Shown here: piece by piece, positions 25,605-33,353 of the stretch
Numbering within the stretch: the first letter of the stretch is position 1
Layout: the number at the start of each line of letters is the position of its first letter
From: JANYGM01 sp043764015
GTDB lineage: Bacteria > Bacteroidota > Bacteroidia > Cytophagales > Thermonemataceae
Direction: 5' to 3'
Assembly: GCA_043764015.1 (NCBI GenBank)
Contig: JAYUKY010000081.1
Location: forward strand, 1-38,190
Length of the DNA: 38,190 bases
The notes under the pieces: generated by a model
Told to the model about the DNA's origin: nothing
The model's input: only the letters and a program-made list of their open reading frames with translations
The model's database searches: none
Program-made: the position numbers and the translations under genes

Positions 25605-26723
25605 ATGAAATTTCTCCTTTTGCCCTTTATGTGGCTTTTTGTGCTGATTACGAAGTTTCGTAATTTTTTGTATGATAAAAGCATACTCAAAACTACTCAT
25701 TTTGACTTTCCTATCATAAATGTAGGAAATCTTACAGTTGGGGGAACAGGCAAAACACCTCACGTAGAGTTTTTGGTGCGTTTTTTTTTAGATAATAAAG
25801 ATAAAAATATCCATGAAAAATACCAAATAAATGTACTTAGCAGAGGTTATGGGCGCAAAACGAAAGGTTTTTTGTTGGCAAATAATGATACTTCTGCCAC
25901 AACAATAGGCGACGAACCACAACAATATTTTGAGAAATTTGGAGAAAAAATTAACGTGGTTGTTTGTGAAAATAGGGTTTTAGGCGCAAATTTAATAGAG
26001 AATTTATTACAAAAAAGTAACCAAAACTTACATCAAAAGCAAAATTTAATTATTTTAGATGATGCTTTTCAGCACAGAGCAATAGGAAGAAACGTAAATA
26101 TATTACTTACAGACTATAAAAGACTTTTTTATGATGATTTCCCTTTTCCTGTTGGACGGCTACGAGAACAACGCAAAAATGCACAACGTAGTGATTTTGT
26201 GATAGTTAGTAAATGTCCTGCTGATATTTCAAAAGACGAAATGAATGAGATTCAGACGCATATACAAGTATATGCAGGCGTTGCAAAACCAGTTTTTTTT
26301 ACTAAAATAATTTACGGAAATCCTACAAATTTAATCAGTAACTTAGAAGAAAATTTTATAGAAACCCCAGAAAGAAACAAAAATTTTAATCTTATTTTAT
26401 TATCAGGAATTGCCCAACCACAGCTTTTTGAAGATTTTTGCAAAGAAATTTTTTCTCAGAAACACACCATAAGCAAGCATTTTATTTTCCCAGACCATCA
26501 CGAATATACGCAAAAAAATATAAATGAAATAGCATATTTTGTAAAAAATTTAGAAGAGAAAAACACGCAAAATATAAAAATTCTTACAACTGAAAAAGAT
26601 GCCGTAAAATTGCGTAAATTGCTACCTCAAAGGCTGGAAAATATCTTTTATTATTTACCAATTATGGTAGATTTCATTGAGAAAAAAGAAAAGTTTTTAC
26701 AATTATTAGTGAATAAAATATAA
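25605..26723 (+). CDS. lpxK: Tetraacyldisaccharide 4'-kinase
   Basis: 372 residues. LpxK phosphorylates the 4' position of the lipid A disaccharide at the inner membrane. An N-terminal membrane-associated helix (about 1-17) precedes the Walker A motif GNLTVGGTGKTP (41-52). Further family motifs are LSRGYGRKTKG, GDEPQQ, the acidic LDDAFQH, and PVGRLREQ. The C-terminal TTEKDAVKLR segment completes the fold. Its ATG lies four bases after a heptad repeat, so the leader is probably part of that repeat. DUF3109 follows after 91 bp. Confidence 0.95.
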   Translation: MKFLLLPFMWLFVLITKFRNFLYDKSILKTTHFDFPIINVGNLTVGGTGKTPHVEFLVRFFLDNKDKNIHEKYQINVLSRGYGRKTKGFLLANNDTSATTIGDEPQQYFEKFGEKINVVVCENRVLGANLIENLLQKSNQNLHQKQNLIILDDAFQHRAIGRNVNILLTDYKRLFYDDFPFPVGRLREQRKNAQRSDFVIVSKCPADISKDEMNEIQTHIQVYAGVAKPVFFTKIIYGNPTNLISNLEENFIETPERNKNFNLILLSGIAQPQLFEDFCKEIFSQKHTISKHFIFPDHHEYTQKNINEIAYFVKNLEEKNTQNIKILTTEKDAVKLRKLLPQRLENIFYYLPIMVDFIEKKEKFLQLLVNKI

Positions 26724-26731
26724 AATAATTA

Positions 26732-26795
26732 CTTTTATGTTTTTGGCGGTATGACCTACGGATGCCTACGGTACAGACCTACCAAAACATAAAAT
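26732..26795. repeat. Inverted-repeat element with TACGGTACAGACC core
   Basis: TTTTATGTTTT at the left faces AAAACATAAAA at the right. The interior has CCTACGGTACAGACCT, shared with the 29791-29994 element. It separates lpxK from the DUF3109 gene. Confidence 0.65.
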
Positions 26796-26814
26796 GACTA
26801 AAAATAACTAAAAA

Positions 26815-27378
26815 ATGATAATAATAGATAATACTTACATAAGTGATGATATTGCAGAAAAGCATTTTGTTTGTGATTTGCTCAAATGTAAGGGAGCGTG
26901 TTGTGTGGAAGGTGATTTGGGCGCACCACTAGAAGAGGACGAGTTGAAAAAACTAGAAGAAGTTTATCCTATTGTCAAAAATTATCTTCCAGATGCAAAT
27001 ATAAAAGCTATTGAAGCACACGGGCTTTATATTAAAGATTTTGAAAATGAATTTTCTACCTCTACTGTTGATGGGCGTGAGTGTGTTTTTGCTATTTATG
27101 ATGAAAGAAAAATCTTAAAATGTGGCATAGAACAAGCATACAGGGATAAAAAAATTGATTGGGCAAAACCTGTTTCTTGCCATTTGTACCCTATTCGTAT
27201 CACAAAATATGAACAATTTGATGCCGTTAATTATCATCAATGGGAAATTTGCTCACCTGCTTGCGCTCACGGAGATGCCCTCAAAGTGCCTGTTTATAAG
27301 TTTTTGAAAGAACCTCTTATCAGAAAATATGGTGAAAAATGGTACGAACAACTTACTATTGCCATTGATGAGTTGTGA
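26815..27378 (+). CDS. DUF3109-family cysteine-rich protein
   Basis: 187 residues, cytosolic, with nine cysteines: Cys20, 25, 29 and 30 in FVCDLLKCKGACC, then Cys90, 103, 122, 146 and 150 (SCHLYP, CSPACAHG). The pattern matches DUF3109, related to the YkgJ-type CxxxxCCxxC proteins thought to bind metal, probably Fe-S or zinc. Function unknown. The last codons and the stop lie in a heptad repeat, so the C-terminal residues DEL are repeat-derived. It is followed by the aspartate kinase gene 52 bp downstream. Confidence 0.85.
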   Translation: MIIIDNTYISDDIAEKHFVCDLLKCKGACCVEGDLGAPLEEDELKKLEEVYPIVKNYLPDANIKAIEAHGLYIKDFENEFSTSTVDGRECVFAIYDERKILKCGIEQAYRDKKIDWAKPVSCHLYPIRITKYEQFDAVNYHQWEICSPACAHGDALKVPVYKFLKEPLIRKYGEKWYEQLTIAIDEL

Positions 27379-27415
27379 GTTGTGAGTTGTAAGTTGTGAA
27401 TTATGAGTTAAATAC
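27367..27415. repeat. TGTGAGT-family heptad repeats overlapping the DUF3109 stop
   Basis: Seven heptads in register: GATGAGT, TGTGAGT, TGTGAGT, TGTAAGT, TGTGAAT, TATGAGT, TAAATAC. The first two span the last codons and the stop of the preceding gene. Confidence 0.85.
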
Positions 27416-27430
27416 AAAAAAAGAATAAAT

Positions 27431-28771
27431 ATGAGAATTTTTAAATTTGGTGGTGCATCTGTAAAAGATGCTGATGCAGTCAGAAATGTAGCAAAAATTA
27501 TTAAAGAATATGGCACTACGACTAATACACTTGTAATTGTGTCGGCTATGGGCAAAACAACTAATGCCTTAGAAGTGCTTTTGGAACAGTTTTTAGATAA
27601 AGAAAATGAAACAAACAATTATCTAAATACCTTAAATAATCTCAAAAACTATCATTTGGAGATTATTAAAAATTTATTTTCTGAACAGAAAACACAAAGA
27701 AATCTTGCTTTTACGACATTAGATTATCTTTTCTTACAACTAAAAGATACATTAGAAAATAAAATAAATATCCAAAATTATGATGAAGCCTACGACCAAA
27801 TCATTAGTTTTGGAGAAGTGATTTCTACGCATATTATAAGCCTTTATTTGAATGAAGAAAATATCAATAATGAATGGATAGACGCAAAAAATTTCATAAA
27901 AACGGATAATACTTGGCGTGAGGGAAAAGTGGATTTGGTTTGGACTGAAAACCTTGTCTTGCGTGAATTAGTACCTGTTTTGGCACAAAAAATAGTGATT
28001 ACACAAGGTTTTCTGGGCGGAACGCTGGGCAATAAAACTACTACGCTTGGGCGTGAAGGTTCTGATTTTTCTGCAGCTATTTTTGCGTATTGTCTTAATA
28101 GTCAGTTTGTTGATGTGTCTGTTACTATTTGGAAAGATGTACCAGGCATACTCAATGCAGACCCAAAAATTATCAAAAATACGCAGATGTATGATACACT
28201 TTCATACCGTGAGGCTGCAGAAATGACGTTTTATGGCGCAAATGTGATTCACCCAAAAACCATAAAACCATTAGAAAATAGGCAAATTCCGCTTTATGTA
28301 AAATCTTTCCTAAACCCTAAAAATGCGGGAACTTGTATAAAAAATATTGATACCCAAACTATTAATAATCAAGGAATTAGCAATAAAATTCCTACTATTA
28401 TTTTCAAGCCAAATCAAGCACTTGTAAGTTTTGCTGTGAAAGATTTGACCTTTATTACAGAAGAAAATTTAGGCTTGATACTCAATGCCTTTACACAATT
28501 CAATGTAAAAATCAATTTGATGCAAAGTACAGCCGTTTCTTTTTCCGTTTGTACAGAAAATAATGCTAGAAAACTATCAAAACTCAATGATTTGCTTGCT
28601 AATGAATTTGAAATTAAGGTGCAAGAAAACCTAAAATTAGTAACAATTTTGCATCATAATGCTGAAATTATCAACGAAATTATGCAAGAAAAAACCATTT
28701 TTTTGAAGCAAGAAACACCCCAAACGTATAGTGCAGTAGTTTTAGTAGCCCACAACTCCAAAGGGGAGTAA
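27431..28771 (+). CDS. lysC: Aspartate kinase (monofunctional)
   Basis: 446 residues. Phosphorylates aspartate at the entry to lysine, threonine and methionine synthesis. KFGGASVKDA (5-14), SFGEVIST, GREGSDFSAA and WKDVPGILNADPK are the kinase motifs; two ACT-type regulatory domains follow (about 300-446, with FAVKDLTFI and NLMQSTAVSFSV). There is no fused homoserine dehydrogenase. Feedback control by an amino acid is expected for the family, but the effector is unknown. The leader starts in a heptad repeat. Confidence 0.93.
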   Translation: MRIFKFGGASVKDADAVRNVAKIIKEYGTTTNTLVIVSAMGKTTNALEVLLEQFLDKENETNNYLNTLNNLKNYHLEIIKNLFSEQKTQRNLAFTTLDYLFLQLKDTLENKINIQNYDEAYDQIISFGEVISTHIISLYLNEENINNEWIDAKNFIKTDNTWREGKVDLVWTENLVLRELVPVLAQKIVITQGFLGGTLGNKTTTLGREGSDFSAAIFAYCLNSQFVDVSVTIWKDVPGILNADPKIIKNTQMYDTLSYREAAEMTFYGANVIHPKTIKPLENRQIPLYVKSFLNPKNAGTCIKNIDTQTINNQGISNKIPTIIFKPNQALVSFAVKDLTFITEENLGLILNAFTQFNVKINLMQSTAVSFSVCTENNARKLSKLNDLLANEFEIKVQENLKLVTILHHNAEIINEIMQEKTIFLKQETPQTYSAVVLVAHNSKGE

Positions 28772-28793
28772 TGCAAATACATTAAAAATTTAT

Positions 28794-28989
28794 GGTTCTA
28801 CCAACATTTATACGGAAACCCTATTTTGTAAATTGTTATTTTGTACTCAGCCCCAGCGGGGCGAGATATTTATAGTGATAAATATGCCGCCCCGCTGGGG
28901 CTGAATACATTTTTCGTGTTTTGTTTTTCTATAAATATGCCGTCCCGCTGGGACTTTAAAAACTTGTCCGTATAAATCTTAGTAGAACC
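28794..28989. mobile_element. MITE-like element with terminal inverted repeats and 8-bp flanking direct repeat
   Basis: Arms 28794-28816 and 28967-28989 match in inverted orientation at 21 of 23 positions, starting GGTTCTAC. An exact AAATTTAT lies just outside each end (28786-28793 and 28990-28997), a candidate 8-bp target-site duplication. The 196-bp interior is non-coding and holds two CCGCTGG-type palindromes (28849-28907 and 28931-28954). Lies between lysC and the methyltransferase. Confidence 0.7.
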
Positions 28990-29006
28990 AAATTTATGTT
29001 TTAAAG

Positions 29007-29753
29007 TTATTTTTCTCCCACAATCAGCCACCTAAACGCCCAACACCAAGAAATAGAATAATTGATATTATTTTTATATAATACTTTATTAGAATTTGCT
29101 GTTAAATTTAAGATTATTTTGCTCCAAAAGGCTTTATCAAAACCACGCAAAACAGATAATTTTGCGTCATTTTTGACAAGATAAGATTTTGAAAAAATAT
29201 TTGTTAATATTTTTATACTATGATAAGCAAAAAAATTTCTGTGCAAATCATTGATTACAAAGCCTTTATGTGCGTGTATGCCTGCATAAAGCACAAGTTT
29301 TTCTATTTCATCATCTAGCAAATGATGGCAAAAAAGTGCAGAAATAAAAATATCTATTTTCAAATCATATTTATGAATTTCTCTATAATCAGACTGAATA
29401 AAACTTATTTCTGGATAATTTTCTGATGCTTTTTTTGCATACAAAATAGCATCTTCTTTGAGGTCAATACCTATCAAATTAAGTTTCAAGCCACTTTTTC
29501 GTCCCCAATCTGCTATTTTTCTTAGCGTGTCACCACCACCAGAGCCAATGTCAGCAATGGTGTAAGTTTTTTGATTGTTTTGGTTGTTTTTTATATCATT
29601 ATCAATAATCTGTTTGATGCCTTTTATAGTTGGTTTATAGCCTCCTAACCAAGTATTGATAACTTCTAACTCATATAAGTTCCTAAAAAGGTCTTTTTGA
29701 GGAATATTTTCAGCATCTAGTAACTCTTTTTTATAACTTCTTTGAGCAAACAT
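29007..29753 (-). CDS. Class I SAM-dependent methyltransferase
   Basis: 248 residues, cytosolic. Motif I IADIGSGGGDT (66-76) binds SAM, with the acidic residue Asp97 in LIGIDL at the end of strand 2. DIFISALFCHHL after strand 4 fits the usual HHL pattern of small-molecule O- or C-methyltransferases. The C-terminal half is rich in aromatic residues. Substrate unknown; similar Bacteroidota enzymes often sit near type III polyketide synthases, but none is here. It is flanked by two inverted-repeat elements and transcribed towards one of them. Confidence 0.82.
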   Translation of the reverse strand: MFAQRSYKKELLDAENIPQKDLFRNLYELEVINTWLGGYKPTIKGIKQIIDNDIKNNQNNQKTYTIADIGSGGGDTLRKIADWGRKSGLKLNLIGIDLKEDAILYAKKASENYPEISFIQSDYREIHKYDLKIDIFISALFCHHLLDDEIEKLVLYAGIHAHKGFVINDLHRNFFAYHSIKILTNIFSKSYLVKNDAKLSVLRGFDKAFWSKIILNLTANSNKVLYKNNINYSISWCWAFRWLIVGEK

Positions 29754-29763
29754 AAGTAATTTT

Positions 29764-29791
29764 AGTTGTGAATTATGAGTTATGAGTTGTG
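29764..29791. repeat. TTGTGAA-family heptad array (left part of an interrupted array)
   Basis: AGTTGTG, AATTATG, AGTTATG, AGTTGTG in 7-bp register, ending at the boundary of the 29791 element. The array resumes at 30001. Confidence 0.75.
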
Positions 29792-29994
29792 TTACGCAAG
29801 TTTTTTAAAATTCAGATAAAACAGGCCTGTACCGTAGTGAAACGGAGGTCTGACCGTTTTATTTGAATTTTAAAAATAAGATATGATTTGATAGTAAAAA
29901 TGTATTCTTTCAAAAAAGCCCTTGCTAAACTTTTGAACGGTCAGACCTCCGTTCCACTACGGTACAGACCTTATCAAAAATTTAACTGCGTAAC
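29791..29994. mobile_element. MITE-like element inserted in a heptad array
   Basis: A 204-bp element whose ends GTTACGCA/TGCGTAAC face each other; the inner arms 29824-29856 and 29938-29970 are inverted copies with two mismatches in 33. Non-coding. The 11-bp TATGAGTTGTG occurs just left (29781-29791) and again at 30001-30011, consistent with insertion into, or recombination within, the surrounding heptad array. It fills most of the 347-bp gap between the methyltransferase and ABC genes. Confidence 0.7.
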
Positions 29995-30000
29995 TTCAGC

Positions 30001-30097
30001 TATGAGTTGTGAGTTATTTTTTTAATACAAATGAAATATTTAATTTATTTGTATTCATTCACAATTCACAATTCATAATTTAAAATTCACAATTATT
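30001..30097. repeat. TTGTGAA-family heptad arrays, continuing right of the element
   Basis: TATGAGT, TGTGAGT (30001-30014), then inverted heptads TCACAAT, TCACAAT, TCATAAT, TTAAAAT, TCACAAT (about 30059-30093). The right arm ends a few bases from the stop of the ABC ATPase gene. Confidence 0.75.
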
Positions 30098-30100
30098 GAA

Positions 30101-30781
30101 TTAGGTTTCTTGGAATTTTTCACTTACAATTTGCCCATCAAACAGGCGGATAATGCGGCTTGCATAACTGGCATCTTGCGCAGAATGTGTTACCATTATG
30201 ATTGTAGTGCCATTTTCGTTGAGTTTTTGGAGAAGTTGCATAATAATCTGACTGTTTTTGGAGTCTAAATTTCCTGTTGGCTCATCAGCTAAAATAAGTG
30301 CCGGTTTTGCTATTATTGCTCTGCCAATAGCTACTTTTTGTTGTTGTCCGCCAGAGAGTTGTTGCGGAAAAAAATCACTTCTATGTATCAAAGAAAGCTC
30401 TTCTAAAACCTCCAAAACACGTTTTTTGCGTTCTTTTCTATCAATATTGAGGTAGGTAAGAGGCAGTTCTATATTTTCAAAAATAGTTAATTCATCAATT
30501 AAATTAAAACTTTGAAAAATAAAACCAATATGTTTTTTTCTGATTTCTGCCCGTTTTTTCTCCGAAATTACACTGACATCTTCTCCTAAAAACATCATTT
30601 CTCCTTTCGTAGCCGTATCTAAAAAGCCCATAATATTGAGCAAAGTAGATTTTCCGCACCCAGATTGTCCCATAATAGCCACAAAATCACCTTTTTGAAC
30701 GTGCATACTCACGTTGGCAAGTGCTAAGTGTTCTCTGTCTTCCAACTGATATTTTTTCTGAATATTTGTAATATGAAGCAT
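30101..30781 (-). CDS. ABC transporter ATP-binding protein, LolD/MacB type
   Basis: 226 residues, the length of a stand-alone MacB/LolD ATPase. Walker A GQSGCGKST (38-46), Q-loop Gln90, signature LSGGQ (142-146), Walker B LILADEP (162-168) followed by TGNLDS, and the switch His near VTHS. This group powers lipoprotein release or mechanotransmission and export with FtsX-like permeases. No permease gene is adjacent, so the partner is elsewhere. A repeat-filled gap separates it from ridA on the same strand. Confidence 0.9.
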   Translation of the reverse strand: MLHITNIQKKYQLEDREHLALANVSMHVQKGDFVAIMGQSGCGKSTLLNIMGFLDTATKGEMMFLGEDVSVISEKKRAEIRKKHIGFIFQSFNLIDELTIFENIELPLTYLNIDRKERKKRVLEVLEELSLIHRSDFFPQQLSGGQQQKVAIGRAIIAKPALILADEPTGNLDSKNSQIIMQLLQKLNENGTTIIMVTHSAQDASYASRIIRLFDGQIVSEKFQET

Positions 30782-30790
30782 CTTTTTTAG

Positions 30791-30877
30791 GTACGAGGTT
30801 TGAAGTACGAAGTATGAAGTATGAAGTATGAAGATTTACTATATTTTCGTACCTCATACTTCACACTTCGTACCTCA
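30791..30877. repeat. GTATGAA/GTACGAG heptad arrays, facing, running into the RidA stop
   Basis: Six heptads on the left: GTACGAG, GTTTGAA, GTACGAA, then three GTATGAA (30791-30832). The right array, inverted, reads TTCGTAC, CTCATAC, TTCACAC, TTCGTAC, CTCAAAT (about 30846-30880) and includes the RidA stop codon (30875-30877). The left array ends ten bases from the ABC start. Confidence 0.85.
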
Positions 30878-31321
30878 AATGGTGGCAATTACTTTGAGTT
30901 CTATGGCTATTGGTGTAGGAAGTGCGGTTATTCCGAGTGTGGTGCGACAAGGCAAATTATCTTTAAAATATTCTGCATAAATTTTATTATATTTGGCAAA
31001 ATCAGCCTTCATATTGGTCAAATAAACCGTTACATCAACTATATTTGCCCAGCTTGCGCCTGCATCTTCCAAAATATAACGAATATTTCTGAAAACAGAA
31101 TGACATTGCACCTCAATATCATACGACAAAATCTCGCCATTTTCGTCCAGCACAACGCCTGGAATTTGCTTGTTTCCTCGCTCACGAGGTCCTACACCCG
31201 ACAAAAACAACAAATTACCCACTTTTCTGGCGTGTGGGTACAAGCCAACAGGCTCAGGAGCTTTGCTAGAATTAAGGATTTCATTCTGAATTTCTTTATC
31301 AATATCTTTATTTTCTTCCAT
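30875..31321 (-). CDS. RidA-family protein
   Basis: 148 residues. RidA proteins hydrolyse reactive imines and enamines released by PLP enzymes or act as stress-linked chaperones. Visible motifs: LFLSGVGP, NIRYILEDAGA (trimer core), and the carboxylate-binding arginine in CRTTLG (Arg126) followed by LPTPIAIELKVIA, where Glu141 is near the active site. Length is somewhat more than the classical 128 residues because of a charged N-terminal extension of about 20. Its stop lies in a heptad repeat, and its start abuts the divergent gene at 31346. Confidence 0.9.
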   Translation of the reverse strand: MEENKDIDKEIQNEILNSSKAPEPVGLYPHARKVGNLLFLSGVGPRERGNKQIPGVVLDENGEILSYDIEVQCHSVFRNIRYILEDAGASWANIVDVTVYLTNMKADFAKYNKIYAEYFKDNLPCRTTLGITALPTPIAIELKVIATI

Positions 31322-31345
31322 TTTAAAGCAGTTTTTTTAGTTTTT

Positions 31346-32056
31346 TTGCTGATTTTTTATTTCTTCAATGCTGATTTTAATGTTGCTTTTGGTCAGAATG
31401 ATAAGAATAATCAAAGTAATAATTTGACTTATGAGCAGGCATTTCCAAAAGAATACCAAGAAGCACTAAATTTTATCAAAAATAACAAAAAAATCATTGA
31501 TAACGAATTTTCTAACGTACCAAAAACACTTTTATTGTCAATTATTTTCCCAGAACTCACTAGATACAATATTATCAAGGATTTTGGTGAGGCAACAACG
31601 CTAAAAGTTTTGTATGTTAATTTTGGAGAACATTATGCTAATTTTTCTATTGGAAATTGTCAGATGAAACCCACTTTTGCAGAATATTTGGAAAAATACC
31701 AACAAAAATACTCCCTCAAAAACCTTGTCAAAAGCCCACTAAAATATGAAGAAATAAATGATAAATCAGATAAAAAAACCTTGCGTGAGTTACGTGTGAA
31801 GCGTTTACAAGATTTTGCTTGGCAACTCAAATACCTAAAAGTTTTTTATTTGATGATGGAAGATATTTTTTCTCAAAAAAAATGGGAAAATGATACTGAA
31901 AAGTGCGTTTTTTATGCGTCAGCCTATAATTTGGGGATTTATGAGGAACAAAAAATAAAGAATTGGGCAACTATAAAAAACTTTCCAAATGGTAAAAATA
32001 AGGCTTTAGCTTATGCCTATGCAAGTGTGGCGCAAGAATATTTTTTGAGAAAATGA
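31346..32056 (+). CDS. Exported lytic-transglycosylase-like protein (divergent), no ATG start
   Basis: 236 residues if the TTG at 31346 is used. No in-frame ATG exists near the likely N-terminus; upstream the frame is antisense to ridA. A hydrophobic stretch leading to VAFGQ looks like a signal peptide and would be complete only if translation began about 12 codons earlier, for example at an ATT (31310). The body shows an SLT-like order: Glu70 in IIFPELTRY, then SIGNCQMKPTF (101-111, compare GLMQIMP), then ASAYNLG (191-197, compare AAYNAG). This suggests a peptidoglycan-cleaving fold, by inference only. Start codon or a sequence error remains open. Confidence 0.65.
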   Translation: MLIFYFFNADFNVAFGQNDKNNQSNNLTYEQAFPKEYQEALNFIKNNKKIIDNEFSNVPKTLLLSIIFPELTRYNIIKDFGEATTLKVLYVNFGEHYANFSIGNCQMKPTFAEYLEKYQQKYSLKNLVKSPLKYEEINDKSDKKTLRELRVKRLQDFAWQLKYLKVFYLMMEDIFSQKKWENDTEKCVFYASAYNLGIYEEQKIKNWATIKNFPNGKNKALAYAYASVAQEYFLRK

Positions 32057-32227
32057 AATATTCGTGATTTGTACCCGAGGTAATATGTTCAAAAATTAGA
32101 TTTCTTTTATCAAATTTGAAGAAATTTTTTCTTTTAGTTGCTTGGTTTTGAAAGGTTTATTATTTCAATAGTAATTATTTCTTCGTACAGTTAATTTAAC
32201 ATACCACTCTTAAGATGCAAAATCTTA

Positions 32228-32258
32228 CGTTTCAGTTCTAAAATACTCCGTTTCAGTT
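32228..32258. promoter_or_regulatory. Direct repeat upstream of the SnoaL-like gene
   Basis: CGTTTCAGTT occurs at 32228-32237 and 32249-32258, spaced 21 bp start to start (about two helical turns), 33 bp before the -7 element. A candidate regulator site; the rest of the gap 32057-32290 shows nothing else. Confidence 0.35.
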
Positions 32259-32290
32259 AGTTTTGGTTTATTAGAATGTTTTATTTAGTT

Positions 32291-32298
32291 TATATTTG
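32291..32298 (+). promoter_or_regulatory. -7 element of the SnoaL-like gene
   Basis: TATATTTG fits TAnnTTTG, 34 bp ahead of the start codon at 32332. A -33 match is poor. The in-frame TTG at 32296 lies in this element, so it is not the start. Confidence 0.5.
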
Positions 32299-32331
32299 TG
32301 CAACAGAACAAAAAAATCTAACAAAAATCTA

Positions 32332-32790
32332 ATGAAAAATCTCTTTCAGTTCTTTTTTATTTTGATAATATTTATTTCTTGCAATAATCAAAATCAGACC
32401 AAAATGACAACACAAACCTCCAACAACGAAAAACTCGTAAAACAGTATTTTGAGCATTTCAATGCGCACAACTGGCAAAAAATGTCTGAAATGTACGCCC
32501 AAACAACGCAATTCAAAGACCCAACACTTGGTCAGGGCATTGTGCCACAAACACGCAAACAAATTTTTGACAAATACTCGGAACTCAATAAAGTGTTTGC
32601 AGACCTCAAAGATGAAGTTATTGCCACATATCCGTCAGGTGAGAAGCATATTATTGTGGAATTTGTTTCAAGCGGAACTGCGCCAGATGGCTCAAAATTC
32701 ACTTTACCTATTTGCGCTATTCTCACCATTGAAAACGGGCTGATTACCAAAGATTTCACGTATTTTGATAACTTTGAAGAAGGAAAATGA
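32332..32790 (+). CDS. SnoaL-like (NTF2 fold) lipoprotein
   Basis: 152 residues from the ATG at 32332; the frame is open back to 32296, inside the promoter. A lipoprotein signal ends at Cys17 (IFISC). The rest is one SnoaL-like domain: YFEHFNAHNWQKMSEMYA, FKDPTLGQGIV, and the final TIENGLITKDFTYFD. NTF2-fold proteins of this sort act as small-molecule isomerases or hydrolases, or merely bind ligands; the specific role is unknown. It is followed after 61 bp by a DUF1569 gene on the same strand. Confidence 0.8.
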   Translation: MKNLFQFFFILIIFISCNNQNQTKMTTQTSNNEKLVKQYFEHFNAHNWQKMSEMYAQTTQFKDPTLGQGIVPQTRKQIFDKYSELNKVFADLKDEVIATYPSGEKHIIVEFVSSGTAPDGSKFTLPICAILTIENGLITKDFTYFDNFEEGK

Positions 32791-32851
32791 TTTTTGATGC
32801 AATTTTACTGATTTACACGCTAAAAAAACTAAACTAAACTTTCTAAATACA

Positions 32852-33304
32852 ATGAAAAACATCTTTAATTCCGCAGATGCAACGCAACTGATTGAACGCA
32901 TCAACCAAATAAAAAGTGGCTCTCAACCTCTTTGGGGCAAGATGAACGCTGGTAAAATGCTGGCACATTGCAACGTTTCTTTTGAAATGGTGTACGAAAC
33001 TAATCACGAAAAACCAGGTTTTTTTATGAAACTCATCTTGAAGTTTCTCGTCAAAAATGCGGTTGTGAGTGAAAAACCTTATCCAAAAAATGATGGTACT
33101 GCGCCTGCAATGGTCATCAAAGAGGATAAAAACTTTGAAGTAGAGAAAATTCGTCTGACGAATTACATCATCAAAACGCAAGAACTAGGAGAAACTCATT
33201 TTGATGGCAAAGAATCCCAAAACTTTGGCATTTTGAGCAAAACAGAGTGGAACAATTTGTTTGTAAAGCATCTAGACCACCATTTAAGGCAGTTTGGCGT
33301 GTAA
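32852..33304 (+). CDS. DUF1569-family protein (DinB-like)
   Basis: 150 residues, cytosolic. The helical core starts with LWGKMNAGKMLAHC and His39; the C-terminal HLDHHLRQFGV supplies His140, His143 and His144. Placement of these histidines matches DinB-superfamily four-helix bundles, which bind a metal and may catalyse thiol transfer in related enzymes. The function of DUF1569 is not established. Likely cotranscribed with the lipoprotein gene upstream. Confidence 0.82.
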   Translation: MKNIFNSADATQLIERINQIKSGSQPLWGKMNAGKMLAHCNVSFEMVYETNHEKPGFFMKLILKFLVKNAVVSEKPYPKNDGTAPAMVIKEDKNFEVEKIRLTNYIIKTQELGETHFDGKESQNFGILSKTEWNNLFVKHLDHHLRQFGV

Positions 33305-33316
33305 AATAGGTGATTT

Positions 33317-33349
33317 AACTCTCCAAAAGTTTTAAACTTTTGGAGAGTT
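33317..33349. terminator. Hairpin between convergent genes
   Basis: A perfect 16-bp stem (33317-33332 with 33334-33349) sits between the DUF1569 stop and the stop of the leftward gene at 33354. It has no long T-run, so it may be a weak terminator or an mRNA end stabiliser. Confidence 0.65.
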
Positions 33350-33353
33350 CTAA

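Noticed and set aside
30821..31345. Long N-terminal extension of the transglycosylase-like gene
   Set aside because: The segment is antisense to the RidA gene and heptad repeats and has no signal peptide or domain.
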